A stretch of DNA of 64,000 nt from Pontederia crassipes (taxonomy: Eukaryota > Streptophyta > Magnoliopsida > Commelinales > Pontederiaceae), in assembly GCA_030549335.1 (NCBI GenBank), contig CM060189.1, forward strand, positions 32,077,001 through 32,141,000, written 5' to 3'. How positions within the stretch are numbered: the stretch's first letter is position 1; each line of letters opens with the position of its first letter. Of this stretch, positions 54,851 to 64,000 are shown in pieces. The notes beneath the pieces were generated by a model that made no database searches, had not been told where the DNA came from, and worked only from the letters and a program-made list of their open reading frames with translations. The position numbers and the translations under genes are program-made.

Positions 54851-55650
54851 TTTTAAATTTTTTACAAAATTTTTGAAGTGTTACGAAAATATTTTTAATG
54901 ATCCACACTTTTTTCAAGAGTATCCAAAATAGAAGGAACTTATGAAAATTTGTTAGTCTAATTCACAACTTGACTTCAAAGAGTCTTTTGACAAATTAGT
55001 CGTTATTAATATACATCTAACTCTATCTAAAATAGTTTTATTCATTCTTTCTTTTAATGTTTGATGTCATACTCTACATAATAATCTGAGTGGTTGAGAT
55101 GTATATTCACTGTCATGGTCCGCGCAAAGACACTTCAAATAATTTTCTAATTCGTTGAACTTATAAAATCTAAAATATTTGATCTTTTATTTTTGTAAAA
55201 TAAATTCATAATTTTCGCGAAGCCTAATCAAAATTATTAATAAAATTTATGCCAACATTTTTTATGACCTATAAACAATGTCATAACGTGAAAATATTAT
55301 GTTCTATGTTTTTCATTAACTTAAAAATAATTTTAAAATTTGTGATGGATTATAAAATTTCAATGAAAAAAATCATCAAAAAAATTTGTACTACAAATTG
55401 CTCTTCTTAACTTACAAAGTTATTCATTGAAATATGAAAGAAAGTCCTTCCCAATTTTTTACGAATCAATTCTTCATAAATTGGGAAAAATGACATGCCT
55501 GCAATATTTTTTTGACGGATGACGTCCTTCACAGCATCCGAATAGGTACGCCTCCTTCACAAGTTTTGACGAACTAATTCGTCTTAAGATGTGACCGATC
55601 TACTTATATACCCATTGCAATTACAAACTTATTTTTTTATGAGCATAAAT
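54851..55650. other. AT-rich spacer
   Basis: No feature recognised between the LTR-like sequence and the second copia element. Confidence 0.35.
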
Positions 55651-56877
55651 TGTTGGATCTAAGTTTTAATGACATATTAAATTATATTTTGATGATACAA
55701 ACCTCGAATGATTAAATATAAAATGCTAAAAAGTTTTAAAAAAAGAGATAATTTTATTCACTACACTTTGATTAAATAATTGACACTGATCTTATTAGTT
55801 TAAAAAATTCTGTTAGCTTTCCATAGACTCTAAGATCATCTAATTTGGATAATCATGCAAAAAATTATGCTCAAAATAATGCAGGGCGGTCAACTTGTCG
55901 GTCGAAGTTATGAAGGCCGGTCGAGACAGTCCGGTCGACCGATCGGAAATATCGATCGATCGATCAAGGCATAAACTACTCAAATGAAAATTGTGAGACT
56001 ATACCGGTCGACAGTCCGGTCGAAGCACTGGTCGACCGATCAGCTCAATGGTTACAAATCAAAACTGTGAGACTGTACCGATCGAGACACCGATCGATAG
56101 TTCGGTCGACCGACCAACTGCGGCAAGTGGAGAAATTAGCGCAATGGTCATATAGTCCGTTCGACCGGTCAATAAATGCGGTCGACCGGTCCATTACTGA
56201 AATGAACAGTAACGACTATATTTTGAGAAGAAAAATGTGAAATTAATTCTGGACGAATTTTTCACATACCAGAGTCTATAAAAGGAGTGCCAAGGTCAGA
56301 AGCAAAAGTAACTATCCAATCATTGAAGCAAAACTTCAAGAAATCAAAAGGATATCATTTCTCTTGAAGTTATCATTTTAGAGCCTTCATTATTTCTCTC
56401 TTCTCTTTTTGTGAGTGTTCTATTGTAAAAGAGAAATTATTCTTCAGAAAGATTGTGAGAGCTTCTGTGTAAAAGAGGTTCCAAATCTTACCTCTTGAGC
56501 GAGAAAAAGGATTAGCTTCCTATGAGGAAAGGTTGCATTGCCTCTCAAACCGGAGAAAAAAGTGGTTGTGTGAAGAGCTTTCTTCCTTGCCCCATTTGGA
56601 ACAAAAGAAGGGATTAATGGAATCTTCGACGGTCTCGAGGTCGAGAAGTCGGAGCAGGGATGTAGACCAAAGTGTGGTCGAACCTCGTCAACAACCACCC
56701 GTGTCTTCGTGTTTGATTTCTCTCACTCTCTCTCCCCATTAATATTGTGTTTATAATTTAAAGTGCAAAGGTTTTTAAGAATCGGTTTTATGCTTCCGCA
56801 ACGAATTTCGTGAAATCGACATTTTCGGTTAAACACCAATTCACCCCCACTCTCTTGGTGCCATTTGGGATCCTACA
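55651..56877 (+). repeat. 5' LTR of gag-only copia copy 2
   Basis: 1227 bp, TGTTGGATCTAAG...GATCCTACA. A dense set of 'ggtcgaccg' and 'gatcgatcgatc' near-palindromes lies at 55885-56200. Alignable with the LTRs of copy 1. Confidence 0.85.
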
Positions 56878-56994
56878 ATTGGTATAAGAGCGGGTTGCTC
56901 TTGTTTTGATCTTTTGAATCATCTCATTTTCAGATCTAATCATTTTTAAGATTCAATCATTTTTTTTTTTAAGATTTAACAATTTTAAGAGCTA

Positions 56995-58563
56995 TAGCAT
57001 CAAGTGCATTTGTTTTTGCCGAAGGGAAACCAATTAGTCATCCTCCCCTTTTAAATGCATCAAATTTTGGACAGTGAAAAATTTGGATCCAAGCCTACAT
57101 ATGTTCTATTGATATAAACATGTGAGATATTGTCGAAAAAGGCTATTACTTATATGAAAAATTGCCTTCCGAACATGACGAAAGACAGAAAGTTTTTTCG
57201 AAATTGGATTGGAAAGCAAAGAACATTTTTTATTGTGCTTTGGATTCAACGGATTTTAATCGGATTTCTAGTTATGAAAGTGCAACCGAAATTTGGAAGA
57301 AACTTATTACCACTTATGAAGGAACAGATAAAGTCATAGAATCTAGATTGAATATTCTAAATCATCAATATGATTCTTTCAAAATGTATGATAATGAATC
57401 TATAAATGATATGGTTGCTCGATTTAATGATATTGTGAATGACTTAGCCTCTTTGAGTGAGCCGAGAATTAACCCCCCCCCCCCAAAAGTGAAAAAGATT
57501 CTCGAATTTCTCTCCTCCCGTTGGCATACAAAAAAGATGGTGATCGAAGAAAAAGATTTGAACAAATTGGATTTTGACGATCTAATTGGTTCATTTCTAA
57601 CCTATGAGATCGGAATCCAAGAACAAGAAGAATCAAATGCTCCCAAAAAGAAGACATTGACTTTGAAAGCAAGCAAAAGTGAAGATGACTCGAGTGAAGA
57701 AGAAGTAGACGAAAAGAGACTCGCTCTCTACTCAAGAAAATTCGATAAGTATCTCAAATTGGTGAAAGTGAAAGAAAAGAGTGTGAAGTCTACCCGAAGA
57801 TCATATATAAATCACAAAGAAGAGACATCTCATAAAAAAAAGAAGAAAAAACATGATCAGTCAAGTGAAGGTGAATCAAGTGAATCATCAAATTCGTCCA
57901 ACGAGGATGCATATCTATGCTTAATGGCACATAATGATGAGGTATCATCCAACTCTTCTTATTTTTCTAGTGCTAATAGTGATAATGATAATGAGGATGA
58001 TAATATCAATTTTGGCGTACATAAGGAATTCTCTTTCTTAATTGAAAAAATATCTTATTCTTAAAAAGAAAAATAAAAAATTGATGAATGACTTTCATAA
58101 TATAAAAGATGACTTTGATATTTTGAAAAAGGAAAGGGTGTCTAATTCCTAATGAAACCTTGATGAATGATCTTCACATTATGAAAAATGAGTTTGAGAA
58201 ATTAAAAATGAAAATCTAAAAAATGAAATTGAAACTTTGGAGGTTACACATGCATGTGAAATTGTAAAACTAGCATGCTCTTTAGAAAAAGAAAAGAAGA
58301 AAAATGTCTCTTTGAAAAATATAGCTATTTCTCATGTAACAAAAACTAATCCTAGAAAACACTTACATGAAAATTCTTATTGGAAATCTAATTATACATA
58401 TAGAAAACCACATATTACATGTTTTACGTGTGAATTTAATAGTCATTTTGCGTATCAATGCAAAGCAAGAAAATCTTCACAAAATGACATGATTTGGGTT
58501 CCGAAAGGAACAACATCTAACAAAATAGGACCCAAAGAAATTTGGGTACCAAATGTTACATAA
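56995..58563 (+). pseudogene. Copia gag (UBN2-type) with CCHC knuckle, copy 2
   Basis: The frame starts FVFAEGKPISHPP near 57005. It hits stops at the 'GQ*K' position and at 57123-57125 (TGA where copy 1 has Trp). It is then open from 57162 to 58064: KLDWKAKNIFYCALD, IWKKLITTYEGTDKV, NHQYDSFKMYDNES (UBN2 domain), then a Glu/Ser/Lys-rich tail. After frame changes near 58070-58200, the last part (58237-58563) has a CCHC zinc knuckle CFTCEFNSHFAYQC. It ends EIWVPNVT-stop. The end point equals that of copy 1 and falls just upstream of where autonomous relatives begin protease. A C-run at 57474-57484 is a likely slippage site. Confidence 0.82.
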
Positions 58564-59292
58564 TCATTTTTGCTGGTGTGCCTCACATACTAAGGACAAG
58601 TGGAATTAAAAAATGTGAAGGCACAAAGGTTCATTGATTCCATTCTTATATTTCTTAAGTGATTAGGCCTATTTTTTAATTTCATTCAAAAATTTCAAAA
58701 TGACTGTTTCTTTAGATGAGAAGAAAGGAACAAAAGAAAATTTGCCATAACGATAGGGGGAGCGTGTTAAAACTTCAAAACTTTATTTTTACATATCATG
58801 GATATCATTGTTGCATCAAAGTTTTATGTCATATCCATAAATATCTTGGATTTCATCAAATTGTCTTCATTTTACCATTATAAAGTAGTCATAAATTTAG
58901 GGGGAAAATATTTTCAAATTCTTATGTTGAAATACTCTTTACATGACTATTATATGACAAAAGGGGGAAAATATTTTTTTTTTAAAAAGAAAATATTGAT
59001 TAAGGAGGAGTTACATATGATTTCTTATACGCTTCATATATATAAATTATTCTTTTTGATGAAACAAAAGGGGGAAAAGTATAGGAGAAATATGAACTGG
59101 ATATCATTTTATATGAAGAGTACCTTACAATTAATATTTATGTGAATATCTACCATTGTAAGGAAAGCTATGTTTTAGGAGGAGTAAAATTATTTTTACA
59201 AGAAAAATGTTTTTACAAGAATTTTACAACTTTTTTTACAATTTATATATTTTTCATATTTTTCAGTTTGTCTTTATCAAAAAGGGAGAGAT

Positions 59293-60540
59293 TGTTGGAT
59301 CTAAGTTTTAATGATATATTAAATTATATTTCGATGATACAAACCTCGAATGATTAAAGATAAAATGCTAAAAAGTTTAAAGAAAATGAGATAACTTTAT
59401 GCACTACACTTTGATTAAATAATTGGCACTGATCTTATTAGTTTTGGATGAATGTGGAACATCAGTAGAGAATTCTGTTAGCTTTCCATAGACTTCAAGA
59501 TCATCTAATTTGGATAACCGTGCAGAAAGTTATGCTCAAAATAGTGCAGGGCGGTCAACTTGTCGGTCGAAGCTATGAAGGCCGATCGAGACAGTCCGGT
59601 CGACCGATCGAAAATACCGGTCGACCGATCAAGGCATAAACTGCTCAAATAAAAATTGCGAGACTATACCGGTCGACAGTCCGGTCGAAGCACTGGTTGA
59701 CCGATCACCTCAACGGCTACAAATCAAAACTACGAGACTGTACCGGTCGAGACAACGGTCGATAGTCCGGTCGACCGATCAACTACGGCAACTGGAGAAA
59801 TCAGCGCAATGGTCATATAGTCCGGTCGACTAGTCAATAAATGCGGTCGATCGGTCCATTACTGAAATAAACAGTAACTGCTATATTTCAATGAGAAAAA
59901 TGTGGAATTAATTCTGAACGAATTTTTCACATACCAGAGCCTATAAAAGGAGTACCAATGTCAGAAGCAATACCAACGAATCCAAGCATTGAAGCAATAC
60001 TTCAAGAAATTAAAAGATATTTTCCTTGAAGTTATCATTTTAGTTGTGCTCTTCTTTCTCTCTTCCACTCTTGTGAGCCTAGCATTGTGAAGAGAGAGAA
60101 ATATTTTTTTCAGAAAAATAGAGAGAGCTCCTATGCAAAAGAGGTTCTAAATCTTACCTCTTGAGCAAGAGAAATATATTAGCTTCCATGAAGGAGAGGT
60201 TGCCTTGTCCCTCGAAGCGAAGAAAATGTGATTGTATAAAGGGCTTTCTTCCTTGCCCAATTTGGAACAAAGGAAGTACTAGTGAAATCTTCGGCGGTAT
60301 CGAGGTCGAGAAGTCGGAGCAGGGACGTAGGCCAAGGTATGGCCTAACCTCGTCAACAACCACCGCGTCTATTTGTGTTTGATTTCTCTCACTCTCTCTC
60401 CCTCTAATATTGCGTTTATAATCTGAATTGCAAAGGTTTTAAGAATCAGTTTTGTGCTTCCGCGATGAATTTTGTGAAATCGATATTTTCGGTTAAACAC
60501 CAATTCACCCTCCTCTCTTGGTGCCCTTTGGGATCCTACA
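59293..60540 (+). repeat. 3' LTR of gag-only copia copy 2
   Basis: 1248 bp. It has the palindrome-rich zone at 59550-59865 with several 'ggtcgaccg' copies. It differs visibly from the 5' LTR, including a short extra stretch near 59443-59470. Confidence 0.85.
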
Positions 60541-60544
60541 CTGG

Positions 60545-62757
60545 TACAGCCAAAACTCACATTTTGAAAACTTAACAATCAATTGGTGCTATCTTTTCCA
60601 ACACTATTTGCAAGTGTTGCTGATGCTCCACGGGACTAGATGAGTACATTAATATGTCATTCACAATTACTATGACAAATATGTCCAAGAATGGTCTGAA
60701 AATCCTATTCATCAAATCCATGAAAGCTGCAAGAGCATTCGTTAGTCCGAAAGACAATAAAAAATTCATAGTGGTCATACCTCGACCTAAAGACTGTTTT
60801 TGGCACATTGTCCTCAGCTATACGTAGCTGATGGCAGACGCTTCTTAAATCATTTTTTTATAATACTATTGCCGACGATAATTGGTCAAACAAATCATCG
60901 ATGCGGGGCAACGGGTAGTTGCTCTTGATTGTGGCCTTGTTAAGCATTCTATAATCGATGCATAACCTAAGAGAACCATGTTTCTTCTTCACGAACAGCA
61001 CTGACGCGCCCCATGGAGACACACTTGATCAGATAAAACTTTTGTCCAACAACTCCTGCAATTGTGTTTTCAATTCATACATTTCAACGGGCGCCATAAG
61101 GTATGGAGGCTTTGTGATAGATGTTGTTTCTGGTGCTACTTCTATGCGAAATTCAATCTCTCTTTCTGTTGGCAATCCAGATAGTTCTTCGAGAAACATA
61201 TCTGGGTAGTCTTGGACTACATCAATCCATTCCAAAATTTGAGGTTGTAGGCCATTCATTGTGACACTTGCAAGAAATCCCCGACATCCTCTTTTCAGCA
61301 ATTTATTAGCTTTTATTGCTGAAATCAGCACCTTCTTTTTACCGGATCGAGTCCCTCGAATAATAATTTGTTGTCCACGATAGTAACAATTAATTTCTTT
61401 TCTCTACAAAATATGTGCACATCATAATAAGAAAGCCAATATATGCTTAATATGATGTCATAATCCACCATTAGAATTATAACCAAATCAGCCGGCAAAT
61501 TGTAGCCTTCAATTTGCACGGGTACGTTAGGAATCTACCTCCTTGTAGATGTATCCCCAATTGGAGTCAATATCTCCATTTCCAATTCATTTTTCTCATT
61601 TTAATTTTGAGTAACTTAGCAAAATCATATGAAATGAACGAGTGTGTGGCACCTGTGTCAAACAATATGTTAGCATGATGATTTGCTATTAGTAAGTTAC
61701 CTTTGATGACATCATTAGAGGGTTGAGCCTCCTTGTCTTGTATAGTGTAGACCCTAGCATGGGTCCTTGGTGGGGTCTCCTCCATCTTTCCTTTGCCTTT
61801 GTTTTGGGGGCCCTCCTATATTGGGCAATCTTTCACCCAATGACCCTGTTGTCCACAATTCAAACATGCTCCAGATTCATGATAGCCTTCCCGTGATGCC
61901 TTTTCCCACATGAAGGACAAGTGTTAGGCTTGCCCCTGTTGTTGTCCTCCCTTTTTGGAGGGTAGCTTGTCCTCTCTATTGTGCCCCTCTTTCTTGGCAG
62001 GCTCCTTCCTCTTGGAGGCATTCTTTTGTTATTCGTAATCTCCTTGTAAGGTGGTTGCACGCCCAATAGCTTTTTTAAGAGTTTCGGATGCTTCATCATA
62101 TCTTATTTTCCTTCTTAGTGTTGGATTCAACTCCTCAATAAATCTATTAGCCCTTATCTTTTCTTCCTGTAAGAAAGGACTATATTTTTCCAAGTTGCTA
62201 AACTTGTTTATCTACTAGATTAGGGACATTCACCATGTGACCGGAAATATTGCTCTTCAAAGGCTTCCACAAATTCCTTCCATGTGATGCCTTCTTTTCC
62301 CTCATTCAGTCTTCAATGCGGTCTTCCATCAGATCCTCCCTTGCTTCATAAGTTGATGTGTGGTCAGCTTTATTTTGTACCTATCTTTACAACGAACCAC
62401 ATTCAATTTATCTGAAATAATGTCCAGTCATATTGCTGCCTTATCCGGATCTCTCTCCCCATCGAATGTGGGTGGTTGGGTCTTCATAAACTTTTCATAT
62501 GTGGACTGCCCGGAGTCACTAGACCTCCTATTCCATGATTTTTCTAACTTGCTAAGAGTTGCCATTAGTCTCCCCTGATCCACCGGGCCTTCATCCCGGT
62601 TGGACTTTTTGCCTCTATCTCCTGATTGGTGTTCATGACTTCTCTCACGGCTAGCCCTGTGGGAGGAACTACCCGTATGGCTCCTTTCACGACTCCTTTC
62701 TTGGTTGGAGCGGTGAGATGGATTTTCTTGTTCCACGCTTTTGAAAATCAAAATCAT
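60545..62757 (-). pseudogene. Decayed Ty3/gypsy gag-pol, truncated in reverse transcriptase
   Basis: Read on the minus strand from 62757: a gag N-terminus rich in Ser/Arg/His, then PPTFDGERDPDKAA (62480) of the gag domain. Next come a Cys motif C-P-S-C-G-K-R-H-H-G (about 61910), the protease ([15 protein letters not shown], 61660), the protease-RT linker (61519-61029), and reverse transcriptase pieces ending [18 protein letters not shown] with a mutated IVNDILMYS. It stops at about 60545, next to the copia LTR. Many stops and frameshifts. The RT catalytic motif has Asn for the first Asp. Chromovirus-like, by similarity to the intact element at 12793-17434. Confidence 0.8.
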
Positions 62758-62923
62758 AATCCATAATTAGATCATATAAATCAATATGCATATGAAGGAT
62801 GTGATACCAATATGCATTTTTTAATCTTTGGCGGCCGCTCATGACAATTACACATGGACTTAACCTCTAGGACACTTAAACTTAGACTATGAGATAGAAC
62901 ATTTCTTGACTCTTCTAAACTTA

Positions 62924-62938
62924 GGCTCTGATACCTAA
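62924..62938 (-). promoter_or_regulatory. Primer binding site of the decayed gypsy element
   Basis: The minus strand reads 'taggtatcagagccta', a tRNA-iMet-type primer site upstream of the gag remnant. Confidence 0.6.
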
Positions 62939-62944
62939 GCTACC

Positions 62945-64000
62945 ATGCCCTCGAGGCAGCGCCTCCCGTGCCGTCGAATCACAATTCAACGCGCGGTGGG
63001 GCCAGCCCAAATGCGGCATCACAAGGCTTGAGATACACACAATGAACAATCTTAAACAAACACAGTGGAATTTAGAACACAATATAAGTGGACAAACAGC
63101 CACTGAACAATAACATAATCTTGATAAAATCCATGACATGTTATTAGAAAACAACTTACATAATATGAATGAACTTAAATATTCAAGTTATATCCATGAG
63201 TGACACTTTGCACACCCCAACGTGGGCAGCAAGATACAACAAGCTTAACATAGTTCCAAACATGAACATAAGGCGTACTAATTGTCCATAAGCAAAAGAG
63301 ACTTAATCCTAGTCATGAAATGTCATGTGCAACCTCATTTTAGTCATGAGCAACAACGCCTTAGCCTTGATTTCCTGCAAAATTCATTGTAGAAAAAATA
63401 CATTCCAATAGAGTATGTAAGATCTAAGCCAAAATATGAATGACTATCATAATATGACATGAAACGATAAAATAGACCACAATTATCAATCAACATTGAC
63501 TATACAATTCAATTGATTATCTGGGTGTTTCATTCACCAATATTAAGCATGAACAATGCAATCAATATGACATTGTCATGCCCAATGTGATCCATGGTTC
63601 AATAGTGTTCATGTTTAATCAATTTGTCATTATCTTATTTGTTATTATATAATAAGTGGAAGTTTGCACCATGACTTCCAATATTAGGTCCACATATAGC
63701 CATCCCTTGTTTCTCATCACATGATAACGCCAATTTCAATTCGATTTAATCAATTACAATCAATGATGTGAGCCTTTAAACAATTAGTCGAATGACTAAA
63801 TCTTGCCTTAGTCGAACAATGGGATGGCTAGCTAGGCCACGGAGAATCTTTTCGTTCCCCATACAATATGTGCCTCGAAGGGCCGGTCAATCAATATGGA
63901 GGCATCTACCTCCCAATAGGACAGGCTCATATGTTACGTTCCTCCAACGGGTTCATTCAATCAATCAATACATCATTATATTAGCCAATTATATTTACGG
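62945..64000 (-). repeat. 5' LTR of the decayed gypsy element, running off the window
   Basis: Non-coding sequence beyond the primer site, with no gene. It begins near 'tgccctcgaggc' in plus sense. GC-rich for the first 80 bp, then AT-rich. The other border lies outside the window, so its length is unknown. Confidence 0.5.

Larger units (their letters stand above)
55651..60540 (+). mobile_element. Gag-only Sirevirus-like (Ty1/copia) retrotransposon, copy 2
   Basis: Same design as 29318-34157 but on the plus strand. LTRs are at 55651-56877 and 59293-60540, the primer site at 56880-56891 (tggtataagagc, one change), and the polypurine tract just before 59293 (aaaaagggagagat). The interior is 2415 bp against 2408 bp in copy 1, with gag and then about 700 bp carrying several 'aggggga' tracts. 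No pol. Flanking 5-mers differ (taaat/ctggt), so no target duplication is visible. Either end may have been rearranged after insertion. Confidence 0.82.

Noticed and set aside
1..64000. CRISPR arrays, operons, ribosome binding sites, riboswitches, tRNA or rRNA genes
   Set aside because: None found. The DNA is plant nuclear, and the repeated motifs belong to transposons, not to CRISPR-like arrays.

Overview
The window is plant nuclear DNA: AT-rich, spliced genes, and angiosperm-type transposons. One exon has very GC-rich third positions, which leans towards a monocot; that is an inference. I see only two intact conserved genes: a GH17 beta-1,3-glucanase (42917-44760) and a single-exon F-box gene (49437-50489). 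A small unrecognised ORF occurs in two related copies (9569-9796 and 23315-23644, minus strand). Nearly everything else is mobile DNA or broken gene pieces.

Layout. 1-10.4 kb: two fold-back elements with GC-rich arms (476-1454, 1755-5525), two CACTA elements (5872-7125, 8550-8935) and copy A of a duplicated block holding the small ORF. 10442-19608: a nearly intact, very young Ty3/gypsy chromovirus (Tekay/Del type) with 2.1-kb LTRs and a perfect 5-bp target duplication. It landed inside the target duplication of a short SINE fragment (19619-19694). 19.7-28.8 kb: copy B and part-copy C of the block, another CACTA element (20465-21812), a 3.4-kb element with about 480-bp inverted ends that encloses copy B (21916-25338), and a cluster of LINE, RING-H2 (ATL) and lipase gene fragments next to a CACTA-like end.

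29.2-34.5 kb: a hAT-like MITE split by a gag-only, Sirevirus-like copia element (29318-34157, perfect 5-bp target duplication). 34.5-42.5 kb: AT-rich sequence with short tandem repeats and a GATC-rich MITE. 42.9-44.8 kb: the glucanase gene. 45365-47031: a CACTA element with transposase remains. 49.4-50.5 kb: the F-box gene, then a hAT element (51579-52446) with a perfect 8-bp target duplication. 53.4-54.9 kb: LTR-like sequence. 55651-60540: a second gag-only Sirevirus-like element. 60.5-64 kb: a decayed minus-strand gypsy element whose LTR runs off the window.

The genes do not form a pathway. The interest lies in nested insertions that can be put in order, arrays of perfect palindromes in the LTRs of two unrelated retrotransposon types, a gag-only element family with a fixed structure, and a duplicated locus carried inside a long-TIR element. 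All alignments and counts here were done by eye.
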